NCBI RefSeq assembly: GCF_032854445.1
Contig: NC_088301.1
Span: 38,491,187-38,555,186, forward strand
Source: Liolophura sinensis
Lineage: Eukaryota > Mollusca > Polyplacophora > Chitonida > Chitonidae
Reading direction: 5' to 3'
DNA length: 64,000 nt
In this document: positions 25,114-37,412 of the stretch, piece after piece
Numbering within the stretch: position 1 is the first letter of the stretch
Layout of the letters: every line of letters starts with the position of its first letter
The notes under the pieces: model-generated
The model's input: only the letters and a program-made list of their open reading frames with translations
The model's database searches: none
What the model was told of the DNA's origin: nothing
Position numbers and translations under genes: made by a program

Positions 25114-26096
25114 GAGGGGAGTCTGAAAAGTTCTTGACCTTAGGTGCTTACGCGAGGAATTGAAAAGCTGAAATAATTAATAATTATTAATAATAATCTC
25201 CCTCTGGTTCAATGCATTTTTCACATTTCATATACAATGCCTTGAAACAATTAAAATTGTTCTTTGCCTTTGTTCTCAAAATAGCGGTTTCGCAGTGCCA
25301 TGATGTCCTTTTCGTCCTCAAACCTTTTCCTCGCAGGTCCTTTTTCATGTTATTGAATAGAAAGTAGTAGCATGGAGCTATGGAGGTCTGGACTATACGG
25401 TGCGTTGTTGAGCTCTTCGAAGGCCGTTTCTTTAAGGGTACGCCATGAAACCTGAAAGAGGACGCCTTTGCTGATTTTACCCCTCCTCTTTTCAACAACG
25501 ACTTGTCGTACCTTGATCAAAAGGTCAACATGATATGCCACATTCATTGCAGTTCAAGCTTCGTCCAAATTGACCCTGCACAGTTTCAAAAACTCCCTCG
25601 ATCATTTGACTAGCCTCTGTTTAACGAGTGGAGTTTTTATATGCAAATGTAAACTTTTTCCTAACTAATCTTCAGAGCTTCAGCTAATTGCCACGACTTG
25701 ATTCCACGATCTTCTAGTACAAGTTTCTTACCTTTATCAATGTTGTCGTCTGTGACTGCGGCCGCCTGAATGGTTGTCGTCGTCAATGGACTCCAGCGTT
25801 TTAATATGAAGCTCCGCAGTCTCCATAAACAGCACACATTTCATCAAAAATGTCTTTTGGCGTTTTATTACTCTTCGTGAGAAATTTGATCATCGCGCGG
25901 TGCTCAAGATTCGTCAAGCGTGTAGATTCACCAGACATGGTAATGTTTCTCGTTCAAGTACTCAGAACGTAATGACCATAAGGATTTGTAACTTCCTTTA
26001 TGTATAAACAAGGAGCTGTTCAATTAGTAATGTACACAACAAGCAGATAGGATGACTCTAGGTACAGTAGTGCCGAGTAGTTTTCAGTCTCCCCTT
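25114..26096 (-). mobile_element. mariner-like (Tc1/mariner) transposon remnant
   Basis: The left edge GAGGGGAGTCTGAAAAG at 25114 and the right edge near 26096 are imperfect terminal inverted repeats; read inward, the right edge is AAGGGGAGACTGAAAA. Between them, on the minus strand, lies a decayed mariner transposase. The element is about 0.98 kb against about 1.3 kb for an intact mariner, so internal sequence has been lost. It is non-autonomous and almost certainly dead. The flanking TA duplication is not clear, with TGCAT to the left and TTATGC to the right. Confidence 0.85.
25187..25938 (-). pseudogene. mariner-family transposase, frameshifted and internally deleted
   Basis: Mariner transposases cut and paste DNA with a DDD catalytic triad. 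Read from 25938 on the minus strand, the remnant begins MSGESTRLTNLEHRAMIKF, a mariner-type N-terminus leading into the first helix-turn-helix. A stop follows after about 45 codons, and then further frame changes. Around 25420, NAPYSPDL carries the third catalytic aspartate. The C-terminal part, in another frame, holds KKDLRGK and ends CEKCIEPEGDYY. The stretch that should hold the first two catalytic aspartates was not found, and the coding remnant is about 750 bases against about 1.0 kb expected. Multiple stops, frameshifts and a deletion make it a pseudogene. Confidence 0.88.
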
Positions 26097-29000
26097 GTTA
26101 TGCAAACTTGTTATTCCCTCCACACTCAATTTTAACCGCATAAACCAAGATTAAGACTTCACTAACATCATTCTCAAAATACTGATTTAACACAACAGCA
26201 TGGTAAATACGCTGACCTTTCTGTCAAGCATTTCCGTTGTTACAAGTTTGCCTTGGTCTCAGAAACCTCTCCTTCATGACCATACACTATCTCGAAAGAA
26301 CTGAAACCAACAGACTTATTCGTTGCATCTAGTATGCCAAAAAACACAAACCATCAGTGGGGCATAATCAAACTTCAAGGATATTAAGTGCAAAATTTTT
26401 CTTAGCCAATTTTACAAATATCTGCTAAACAGGGGCTTTAAATTACGTAGCTTCTACCTGTATGCGTCAGACACTAAATCATAAGCCACTGACATTTTCT
26501 CTTTCACACTCCCATAATCTAATTACTCTGGAGAAAGTGCACGAAGAGTAGTAACATAATCACCATTTCTGACGACATCTTCAAATACAAGTTATCTTAT
26601 CGAAGAATGAGAATAATGTTTCTATTTCATTCCCATTAACAGCGTATATGTTTTCTACACCTACGGTGTTTCTCCTACAACAAAGATTAAAATTATCCCG
26701 AATCAGTTTCAATGATGAAAATCCAAGGTGAATTTTCTTCGTTATGACAAACAGAGGAATTTCAGATTTTTGAGAAACCGGTTGCTATTCATATTCCGAA
26801 GGGTACAGAGACATATGTAATCAGATTATTCTATCAGCAAACTGAAATTCACATTAAATCATTAGTTTGAGATTGGCTGTTACTGCATCGTCAAAAAGGA
26901 TTCGAGGGTGTAATATATAAGCCGTTTTCTGAGGACGCCGCCTTCCTCCGCAATGGCCTTTTAGCAGAGTAGTTTTGATTGAGCGGCAGATACTCATGGA
27001 GACTCTGCTGACTTTCTTTGCGGCACGTACATTAGCACTGACCGGTAATATTAGGAGGCTTTTTTCAACGAAACCGGTAACTGCGGTCATTGAGAACCTC
27101 TAGTGTGAAAATCACAATGGCCTTAGGCATTTGAGGCCATCCCAGTAATGATCTCACTCGGCTGCTCGGTCAAAAAACATGACTTTCAATGAATTTTAAA
27201 ACCAAAAAAACATTAAACATAGATCTTAGCACGGCTTTACTAGATCACGATGACACGGGTTTAGGTGGTAACACGCTATAGGATCGCTGAACTGGTGTTT
27301 TTGGACACCTGTTGAGTCAATTTCTGGTGATAAATTTAGATCTACCGAAAGATTACTTTCTGTCAAGACACGATAGCGCTCTAGACATTGGCGCCAAATT
27401 CTCATACTTCTACGTGGTGAGAGGAGTAAAGTCACTGCCTGTTGCTGTGCAACGACAGTCGAAAACTCCATGATTCTTTTCTATTGCCATTACTAACAGA
27501 AGGGTTTGTTAGGGTGAAGACATTAGCTAGCCATTTGACCTCATGCTGCGCATACCGCTCTCTAGAATCTACTGACAACTCATTTCTGAGCGATTTTATA
27601 GTTTTATCTGATGCTTGTCAGACGTCTTTTCCATCAAATAAGAGAGACTGATCAGTCTTCATTGTGCTCCGATAAGGATGCTCTCGTTTAATCAATCACG
27701 AGAGCTTTGGTCCGCGAACAAAATAACGTCAGGGTTAGCTCGCCATTTTTATCGAATTCAATCCGAACCAAAGTGTAGTATTGTGTCCCAGTTGTTCAAG
27801 CATTTCTACATAGCGTGGTGACAGAAATCGCGTGAGTGTCCTAAGTCATAAAAACACGTCAGTTGACATTCTTTTTGCCGTATACAAACAATTTTTTGGT
27901 TTGAATGCATTGAATGAAATAAGAAGCTAAATTATTAGACAGTGGATGTTGAGGTACATCAAAACATACTTATTCAAGTGCTATATAGATAAACTAACAT
28001 TCCTAGAGTGCCTATATTAACTCCAGCGTGAACGGTATGTATATGCTAACAAGTCACAAATAGTTCACTGTCTTCGTTGTTTAGTTGTTTGAACTTATTT
28101 ATTTACCAAATAAATTATTCATTCGATCGTCGTTTAACGCCATAAACAAGAATGAAAGAATTTAAACTGCATGTGAAGATCATACACGTAAACAAATTTA
28201 CACTAGTTGTGAAATTTGGCACAGCCACTTACGGTTATGGGTATGAAAGGAAAAAAACATTGTGTGGAGGTAAAGCAGATCCAGTCAGATATCAAGCTGG
28301 ATAACTGAAACACACATTTTAGATTATCACACAAACCTACTATATATTCCAGTGGTTAGCTTTAGGACAACATCTGTTCCATCAGATCTCATTTTTGGAA
28401 AGTAATAGCCTATGTTAAGATTAAGCTTGTGCGGAAATTATATGTCAGTCAGTAGTAAATGGAACGAAGGTTGTCAGTTTCGACGACAAAGTCTCCCTAA
28501 CATCCTGTTCCACAGTGTGTGATGTGCTTTTCTACTTTCTGATTGGCATTCTGCTAGGTCGGAGCCTGGATTATTCGATATTATTCATCGCAGTAACTTC
28601 AGTGTTGTGATTTTGGCAAGAACTACTTAGATAAAATTGTCTAAACGTTGTACTTCGGTTTCAAACACCACCCACTAATTTGTTTGTGTAAAAGACGCAT
28701 TTTAAACATCAAAACTTATCCAGGTTATTTATAATCCATGGAAATTACACGGTTTGTAAGTTTAAACTTCTCGAACTTTTGATTAATGGCAACTGCCGGA
28801 AACTACTGTACTACTACAATAGTGATACAAAAATCTCACAATCCATCTCATAATTCTTATTTACTGCTCCCTCGAACTTGCCAAATGGTATATTTAGTGT
28901 AAGTTTGCGACCATTTATGAGAACTACCTGTCTAGCAATGTTGCTTTTATATTACACATGAAAGGGGGAGGTTTAATTTTGGGCCAAGAGACGAAAATAA

Positions 29001-31718
29001 ACTTTATGTAAAAGTGACGAATAGCGTTATTAACTATGTAATGAACTATATATAATGATGGAAAATCCTTGTTTCAGAAATGAACACTTTGGCGTTGTAC
29101 TGGCAAGTAATTAACTCATTTTACTGAACATGTTGTTTTTGTTGTTGTAATGATTACTCTTACACACTGAAATCTAAAAGGCTGCCTGAATACTTCTGTT
29201 CTATACAATCAAAAGTGGCAATAATGTATGTCCTATGGTTGCTCTCAGGAGAACGTTGCATCAAGTCGATAAACTTTTCACATTCCATGAACCAATTAAG
29301 CTTGCGTCCTGTAATTTTACATTTTACGTTCTTGGATGTGACCTAAACCAGAATGGGAGAAGGTAGGAAACAATAATGTGAGTAACATGGGGTTATAGCG
29401 GACGACGACGTTTATGTGCGGCTGCCTGGAATGAAGGACCTATAAACTGTCCAATGAGAACATCCTTGTGATCTCAAAGAGAAACCATTACGCCATAGTA
29501 CAACGTACATTGCAAATGTGTCCTGGGTAAATAGTTCGAGAGAAAGGAATCTTTTTGATCATTTTCGAATCTTCACCACAAGACGTTAACCATTCTCTTT
29601 TACTCCTATTTACTTACACATGAATCTTTCCGTTGGAGACTGAAAGATATGTTGTAAAATTTCCCGATTGTTGCAACGCTCTACAGGACAGCTTTATTAT
29701 AAGGTTAAATAAAAAAGGAGGGGAATGGGAAAGTTATGTAATGGTGTTTGCAAGAGTACTTAATCTTGAATTCTCCATTTTAGTTTCACAACGCCTAGCG
29801 GGGGAACATGAATTGGTGTTCAATTACGTGAAAAATGAACTTGCAACTGTGAAAATTGGTAATTTTCGCCACCAGGCTGAAACCTCATGGCTTTTTCAAT
29901 ATTTCTCAATATGTGCATGTGTCCAAATAATGGTCAGCGACTCGATGTGGATTAACAGCTGACCAGTATATATGGGGCTGTTTCATCATCTTATCGACCA
30001 AACAATAATTCACATACTTTACCTAAATTATCCTCTCCAGAACCCTTCCTATCATACTGCAAACAATTTTACCTTGGTTCGTCCTAAAACAAAAAGGTCC
30101 GCATCCAAGCTAGGAAGTAAGCTTAATCGAATTCCTGTCTCCGGACGCAGGGCTCGCGTTTTTACTTAGTGACTCAAAATTTCATTCTCTGCTTTCCATG
30201 GCTTGCGGGATAACATTCTGCTCATCGAGGCATGCTGATTGTCAAACTCGTTTCAAGACAGAAACACATAAGCTATAAAGCGATGGAAATCCACCATGTG
30301 CCATGTACACAGAACGATTTTGAAACTATATCCATTTTGCAAACGTTTATACTTCTACGGAAAATCAGTATGGGTTGTGAATTTAGACACGGTCGTTTGA
30401 ACGCAACCGGCGTAAATCTCTGTCTCTAAATATACATGTGTATTTATCTTTGTATAATACCCCTATTGCAAAAGCGGCTTTTTATTGTCTTCATAAAGAT
30501 GCCTGCTATGTCCGAAAACATCATAGGACAGAGGCTTTGGCTGAGTGAGAATTGGAGTTCTTCTACCACCTGGTGTCGCCCATCATCTCGATACCTATAG
30601 ACTGCACACATCCGCCAAGGTGATTAATGGCAGTGCTCAAACTGCCAGTAATGTCTGTTAATTCCGTGCGCGTCATCATTTGGCAGAACTCTCAGATTTT
30701 TTACAGTACACTAATTTAAATTATGCATAGAGAATCACACTTATTCATATTCCTTTCTGTTACGATCGAAAAAGTATAGAAAATATATAGAACATCTAAA
30801 ATATTTACCACATACAAATGGAGAGAGCCGAATCCTCTGCCCTGACCAGCTACACAAGGCCAGTTGAAGTAAGGCATTGATAAGTTAGTAATAGCTGCCT
30901 GTGTGACTGCCAGCCTGCAATAAAATATCCAAAACAATGCTACCACTGCTCCGAAATACATGTAATCAGGTGGTTAATTATATTGTTCAGTAGTTTGGCT
31001 AAACACCATTTGCTCAACAATTTTTCCTTATATCCTTCTATTATCTTCACGAAGAGTCAGCTCATTATAGGAACCCACACCCAGTTAAAACTTTCATCTT
31101 AGTTTGTATTTTTTTTTAAAGTGTTAAATTTTTTTCTACCCACATCGCCGCATCAATTTTACCCTTTAAATGAAATCACTGGGAAGTTATCTTTGATGGT
31201 TTTTTTTTTTTACTTTTATATTACCTCATTTTCTCATGGAAGCCATTCGGCCAAAACAAACACAGAGCTCTTTCAACTTAGCAAATGCTCTCACAATGTC
31301 AAGAAGAAAAATCTATCAAGATGTCTAACCGAAGTCATACACATGCAGATTGATCTCTGGGGCCATTAGGTTCAACTAACTCTTACCGCGGGCTTTTGAT
31401 CTAGGTTTTATTAAAGGAAAAGCACTTCGCCTAAGTATTATTCAAAAAGTAACATTTTGTTACTAGTTTGTCGGAAACGGAATCTTCATCAATAATATAT
31501 TTACAATCATTTTAAGAAATAACCCCTCGGTGTATACATGTGAGAGGCGTGTGCAGACAGTTATGGATATGGACCTTACCCATTCGGTTTAGCCGTAGCA
31601 TCGGAGAGTTCCAATCGTTCATCCTGTTTTTTCTCTCTTGTGATATGCGTTTAATAATCATCCTTATGTAAGGTCTGGCCATTTTGGATATACGCAGTGT
31701 TGTAACTATTTTTGTTGT
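26097..31718. other. non-coding stretch, no gene supported
   Basis: About 5.6 kb with chance reading frames only. The longest, 109 codons at 29633-29962, resembles nothing known and has no clear acceptor or donor. One diverged SINE tail lies at 28095-28165. No RNA gene was seen. Confidence 0.55.
28095..28165 (-). repeat. SINE 3'-end fragment, diverged
   Basis: A TTATTTATTTACC run is followed by ATTCGATCGTCGTTTAACGC and CATAAACAAGAATG. This parallels the TTTA tail, GATTGGTGTTTTACGC and CGTACTCAAGAATA blocks at the 3' end of the SINE family. Only the last 60-70 bases are recognisable. Confidence 0.55.
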
Positions 31719-32001
31719 ATTATTTATTACTCAGTCGGTTAGCGCGCTAGCGCAGCTTAATGACTCAGGAGCCTCTCACCAATGCGGTCGCTGTGAGTTC
31801 AAGTTCAGCTCATGCTGGCTTCCTCTCCGGCCGTACATGGGAAGGTCTGACAGCAACCTGCGGATGGTCGTGTTTTTCCCCGGGCTCTGTCCGGTTTCCT
31901 CCCACCATAATGCTGGCCGCCATCGTATAAGTGAAATATTCTTGAGTACGGCGTAAAACACCAATCAAATAAATAAATAAATAAATAAATATTATTTATT
32001 A
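31719..32001 (+). mobile_element. tRNA-derived SINE with 11-bp target-site duplication
   Basis: The insertion is bounded by perfect direct repeats ATTATTTATTA at 31719-31729 and 31991-32001. The SINE body is 31730-31990. It has the tRNA-like head (TCAGTCGGTTAGCGCGCTAG is the A-box region; TGTGAGTTCAAGTTC is the B-box region), then TGGCTTCCTCTCCGGCCGTA, CAGCAACCTGCGGATGGTCG, CGGGCTCTGTCCGGTTTCCT, CCATAATGCTGGCCGCCATC and TGAGTACGGCGTAAAACACC, and a pure (AAAT)n tail. The head lacks about the first dozen bases seen in the 18437 copy. High conservation, an intact tail and clean duplications suggest a fairly recent insertion by LINE machinery acting in trans. Confidence 0.92.
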
Positions 32002-33512
32002 TCCTCTAGTCAAATCCATCCGTGATACCACCACTGAAAAATTACCTTTAGTTGACGTATATAACTAATAACAGGGCATTGCTTGAAGATCTGGATTACA
32101 CGTAACCTCTAAGGAATTGGAATTTAGTGGTAAATCAGGATTTAATACAGCCGTAAGATACAATTAGCCCTTTGTCCGTATTTTTGAACGATGAACGAAT
32201 AAAAAAGACATGAAAAAGTAACCGTTCCATGTTGATAATCACATGCAAGATTAGCAAAATTGCCTGAGGCAATATCCTTCAAGAAATGTGGCACCAAGGA
32301 TCCCATTTGGATGGTTGCACTAATTGACTTACTAAGTGTTTCCAAAAATGCTGTAATCTTATTTTTCTTAAATCTGTAAAGGGCGAGTTTTTTCCGCATG
32401 AATATAACGCGTACAAGAGCAACTTGTGTAACCCACAACATTTTCAGACTTCAAGAAATAACTCTTGATGTTTTTCTACTCTTACTGTACTCTGGGAGAG
32501 CGAATAATAAGACTACACCCATAAAATAGTTGGTGTTATAATAATAAACCACGCACATACACTGAAATAGGAATGTACGTTATCACCTCCTGCCCAGTAT
32601 GTATTTGGGACCGATTTGAGCACTCATGTGTAGGTGCCCTAGTTGAGTGTCCATTTGGAAGAGTCCCCATTTCGCATATTATTTATAGTTAGTTTCCTTC
32701 GCAAAGGTTTGGAGAAGACATTAGCATCCGTTGTCTAACACAATCACCTTGATAAATTTAATTTGGAATTTTCTAAGCCTTTCTGTTAGTACTTACTACA
32801 TGCCTATCTGAGAGATATATTTGGAATCCCTGTCACAGCTGTTGGTTATACGAAAGCTTTTAACGGCAAAGCTATAGATTATATTCAGGTAGTATTTCAC
32901 TTGGGTGAAAACACGCCTTACCTTTAGTGGTACTTAATGTAGTTCACGTAGTTCACGTAGTTCACGTGTCTGGAAAAAAGCCACCAGCTTTATCTTCGGG
33001 ATCACGGGCTAAAACGAAAATCTGTAAATGTGTATTGTGTGCAAGACATTCAAGTAAAGCGCATCCAAGTGTTTACAGCAGGCGAAATATCGACTGGAAA
33101 ACCACATGGTACTTATATCGATATAAATACGCCGTGTTTCTTCAAGAAGCATCCGCTCAGCAGCAGACCTTAACGGTCGATTCTGCTGACTAAAACTGTA
33201 GATAAAAAGTAAACTGCAAAATGGCAATCGCAAGTGACCACCAGAGGTCAAGAACAGGATAATTTTAAAAATATATATCTATATTTGATCAACGCCATCT
33301 CTGTATGAGGCTAATGTAAACGCAAAATGTTCTTATTCACGGAAGGAAGACGTCTCTAGATGAAACAGCCCTTAAACTTACAGCAGCTCATGTGGAAATA
33401 CACTTCCATTAAAGTTTACCACTAAAATGTCTTAAATGCATCTTCAGCTAAGGACATCCACATTGAAACCCATTAGAACTTGCGAAACATGTTTTCTACT
33501 CCCCTAGTGCGT
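32002..33512. other. non-coding stretch, no gene seen
   Basis: No exon or RNA gene recognised. The only local structure is three tandem copies of TAGTTCACG at 32940-32966. Confidence 0.55.
32940..32968. repeat. 9-bp motif repeated three times, ending in an E-box
   Basis: TAGTTCACG occurs three times head to tail at 32940-32948, 32949-32957 and 32958-32966. The following TG creates a CACGTG E-box at 32963-32968, the core recognised by some bHLH factors. It may be a slippage product, and no gene is attached to it. Confidence 0.8.
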
Positions 33513-33520
33513 TGACGTCA
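33513..33520. promoter_or_regulatory. perfect CRE-like palindrome
   Basis: TGACGTCA occurs here, about 65 bases before the weak exon candidate at 33584. There is no TATA box nearby. An 8-bp motif can occur by chance about once in a window of this size. Confidence 0.25.
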
Positions 33521-33583
33521 TTTGACGAAAAAGTTCTCTAATGAGGAAGAAAACGTTGAGATTTTCCATCATTTGCTTTGCAG

Positions 33584-33747
33584 ATGACGGGCCTATTTGG
33601 AAACCGAGGTGCATCACTGATACAGATGAATTGGGAGCCACAATGGTCCCACCGGAAACCATGTACAGAGTTGGCGGATTTGAGACATCCTTCAGGAAGG
33701 CGAAGACATTAGCGTATGAGATGAATCTACCACTGCCACACTTTACT
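33584..33747 (+). CDS. weak candidate internal exon, function unknown
   Basis: A pyrimidine-rich acceptor-like sequence (TCATTTGCTTTGCAG) ends at 33583. It is followed by an open frame of about 54 codons to a possible donor ACT/GTAAAC at 33748. The translated segment is mixed and hydrophilic (KPRCITDTDELGATM, then YRVGGFETSFRKAKTLAYEM) and looks more protein-like than most chance frames here. The acceptor phase would be 1 and the donor phase 0. I do not recognise the sequence, no partner exons were found, and the donor is suboptimal. Chance is the leading alternative. Confidence 0.2.
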
Positions 33748-36700
33748 GTAAACAGCCTATGTATCTATCACTGGAGATGTTTACAGCATCAGCTGATTAT
33801 CACTGTAGCGTTGATACTGGTAGAGATAAACAGTTTCATCCTGGGGTGATGCAAATACATAAAATATGAGGAACAAAACTTACTATACAGACAACGTCAA
33901 ACTGGACATCGGTTTAAGTAATTTATAACTAACACAAATGTAAAATATTTGCATATGCTGAAAGTGTTCATCAGATTAACACTTAATAATTATGTAGTGC
34001 TATTAAAATATAATTCAAGCTTGTGCAGCATCACTCCTTAGATTTGTGGTGCAGAGAAATCCTTGTCGGTGAAAAACCCGCCTGTCTCAGCGAACCATCA
34101 AAATGTATACTGGTCTAAAATGTCCAATACGTCCATCTTTCAAAATGTACTGAACGTGAAATGCAAGTAAACATCTCGTGGCAAACTAGGGCATGCATAC
34201 CCTGGGTTTCCCTTAAACCACCGTTTTCAAATACAATGTAGATAACACTGGCGCACATTGTTCTAAGTTTATTCAAATATTTCGCAATGTTCTCCTGTGA
34301 GATAGAGATAACACATTCCAGTATAAAAAGAATTATGTGTAAGGACAGAGAGCATTCCCCAGGTCTTCAATGATTAATAAAACATAAATTGCCTCTAATG
34401 ATCTGAAAGGATGTCTGGCTGTGCAGTGAACAGACACTGCACTTTTTCAATCTGAAGTCTGGTACGTTTATGTAGTTATGTCTAGTATGATTCAACAGTG
34501 GCGAATGAGATAAACAGAATGTCTAAAACATTACCAAAGCCCTGCAGATATATCTGGAATCCAGTTTCCTCTAAGAAAGTCTCCAGACACTCCGGTCACC
34601 AACATTTCAAGTGCGTGTTATTGTATATATGTTTTAGGCTTGGCCGTGTTAAGATGTACCTGTCAGACCATCCAACCGCATCTAATGAAATATGATCAGG
34701 CTGAATGAAAACTTTAATACAGTGCACTGGCGTTGCTTTCCATATTTGTGGGCTCTTCAGATTTAATCCCTGTATTGGTACGGCGCCACTGAAAGATATC
34801 CGGAAGACTATGATGAAATGTGCTTATCTAGGCGACAACTACGTACTGGCGGAAATTAATTTATGTCTCCATGCGTATGCCCCATGGTTTAACCTTTTCT
34901 AACCACATATAACCTGTTATTTGTTCAAACTGACTATTCATCAGTGAGATTTTCACCACATAATTAAGGCCACTAAGCTGCGCTCAAAATGACTTGAAAG
35001 ATGTACCATGTTTCAACATACACAGAGGAAACAATTGGTGATCACACATAGAATAGGGTGATGCTGCCAATTATCGTGTCCATCATTAGTGAATGAATAA
35101 ATGTTGTTAAAGAAAAACGGTTATACTCAAGAAGAACTCAACTGTTATCTGAAAAGTAGCTATTCTTTAGGAAAATATTAACTAGCTGTTGGATGTTAAC
35201 GTGTGATACAAATCAATGTGAAGAAAATGGTATGAGTGCCACACAGGTTGTGTGAAGTTCAGATATGACACATATCCATCCGAGAAAGCTCCTGTATGAG
35301 CGTGTTGTTTCCAGATCTGCGTTGTCCGGGACTTCAGAATAGACTCTCAGATTGTCTGACCGTTAACATGTGCCATAAATAAATAACTAGGGTCCAGATG
35401 TTTCTGTTTTACACAACCTTTCCTGTGTATTAATACCAAGGAGATAAACAGGCTGACGTGATGCAACGTCCATCAATGTCAGCGAAGGGATAGACATAAC
35501 CCGCAAAAAATGCAGTTTTCATCATGCCTCTGTGATAAACAAGGAACAATGTACTTTGTAGTATGTGTTGTATTATGAAAGGAATGACGTACACTTCATG
35601 GTGGCAACCCGAGCGGATGTTTGCAGGCTAGATTAACTGGTTCAGTGTGCTAGATTTCATATGATATATGAAAGTATAGAACTATATATTTTATAGTGTT
35701 TCTATAAGCTGGTGAGAAAAGTGACTTTACAATATTAGGGAGACTGTGATGGAGTATTTAAAGAAAACTGTGCTGAATTTCATTTCATCCAAGAGGTATA
35801 GGGGTATAATTTTATGCTATCGTACTCCATTCTGGAACAAAATGGGATTGTATTGGTTTAGTGTAATGGAACACGGGGATGTCTCCTTGAAGCTGGATGG
35901 TCTAAATGCATACATGTATATTGCTCCGTTTGCCAGAAGAGCAACATTTACAACACGCAAGATGCTCAGTGTGCTCAGGCCTAGTCGAACAGTACTTTCC
36001 CTGCCTCAGTGCAAAGCTGATTAGTCACTAGTGATTGCAGGCAATAGTTTGTCTCAGCCATCAAGCGTTATAAAATCAGTCACTGCTGTACGCACATATG
36101 TGTTATGTTCTTGATTTTCTTATGTTAGCAGCGATGTACAAAGTGCATGTATGGGTATAATTTTTTTGAAGCTAGAGATAGGCGTCTCATGTCACACGAC
36201 ATGGCGCTTTGTTCAAGAGATTGGACTGTGTTGACTGAGAGGTTACAGTGTCCGCCTTGCAAGCAAGTTATAGTGTCAGCCCTACCATTTTGACTAAAAT
36301 TCGCGTTGAGAAAGGGGATATCGCATCTGATGAACTGTATTCTTTGGCGCTCAGCATGAGGAGACAGGCGTGACAGTGCCTGGTGCATTGTACAAGCACA
36401 ACGTGAGGCGTCATGTCCGGCGTCTTTGGAATGTCGTTCTAGTGATGTAGAAAAGATATATGTATACATATGTGTGTGTATAAATGTGAATGAATAAAGA
36501 AATCAGTTATGATGTTCCCGACATATCCCGATAACCGCCAATACACAGTAGTTGCACGCAGGACATCTCGCAGGGTATACATGTCACATACCTTGCGCCT
36601 TTCCAGCATCATTGAAAACTGTTGTCTGCTTCCATATACATGATTTCCGTCCTGTTTTAGTAATACTTAGTATACTTTCTTAATTCTTTGGGAATTGGCT

Positions 36701-37412
36701 TTGCAAGTACTGACTTGGGACATCTTTATTCGTTGGCGGCTGGTATACGAATGTCTGTTTTGACGCATCGATACATGTGAATCTGGTTAGGGTGCTTTTC
36801 AAAACTGGCAAAAACTTGTCAGTCAGTTTCCTTCCATTTGAGTGATTAAATCATGATAAAAACGTCTGTGCTTCATTTCTTACAGAAGAGACGTCAGCGA
36901 AACTGTTCATCTAATTACATATATTGGATATTATAAGAGCTGTGGTTCAATTTATATAGAATATCCCTTACTTTGTATATAACGTTTCATAGCTTATATG
37001 TCTTATCACCGAATGCGACGTTAAACCCAACGGAGACATTGACATGAAACCCACCGAAGGCGCAGAAATGAAATGACCTGCGCGTGGCGTTAAGTTGGTT
37101 GGGTGATGTTACATGTAAGTAGCTACTGGAACCTGCCCTTTTACTTTGTCTGATGCTTAAAGCTTAAGATTTTCCACACATGTAAACATATCGAATGCTG
37201 GGATAATAAAAAGATAAGAAAAGCAGGCTTTTTGATCAGGGATTTATGCTCAGCAGGTTTTTAGCCATTTACAGAATCCGGCATCTTGACCAAAGGCATG
37301 TCATCAGTCGTCTGGTACAGGTACTCCAGTGGATGGAAGCATACAGAAGGCCGTTAGTATGTTGTCCTGAAGTTCCGAGAAAGTAGATTGCATCATCTCT
37401 GACATCTCGTCC
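33748..37412. other. non-coding stretch, no gene supported
   Basis: Short frames only. A 114-codon minus-strand frame at 36125-36469 is cysteine-containing but unrecognised. On the plus strand the same region (36222-36285) has a weak tRNA-like look, with CTGAGAGGTTACAGTGTCCG followed by CCTTGCAAGC, suggesting a decayed SINE head rather than a gene. Confidence 0.5.
36222..36285 (+). repeat. possible decayed tRNA-like SINE head
   Basis: GACTGAGAGGTTACAGTGTC followed by CGCCTTGCAAGC resembles the A-box and anticodon region of tRNA-derived SINEs. No good B box is visible, and body and tail were not found. Confidence 0.25.

Noticed and set aside
31684-31964. Open frames on both strands (90 and 62 codons)
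   Set aside because: They are read through the SINE at 31730-31990, a non-coding retroposon.
36125-36469. 114-codon minus-strand frame with several cysteines
   Set aside because: No regular cysteine spacing, no signal peptide, no known family, and a tRNA-like repeat trace on the other strand. Treated as chance.
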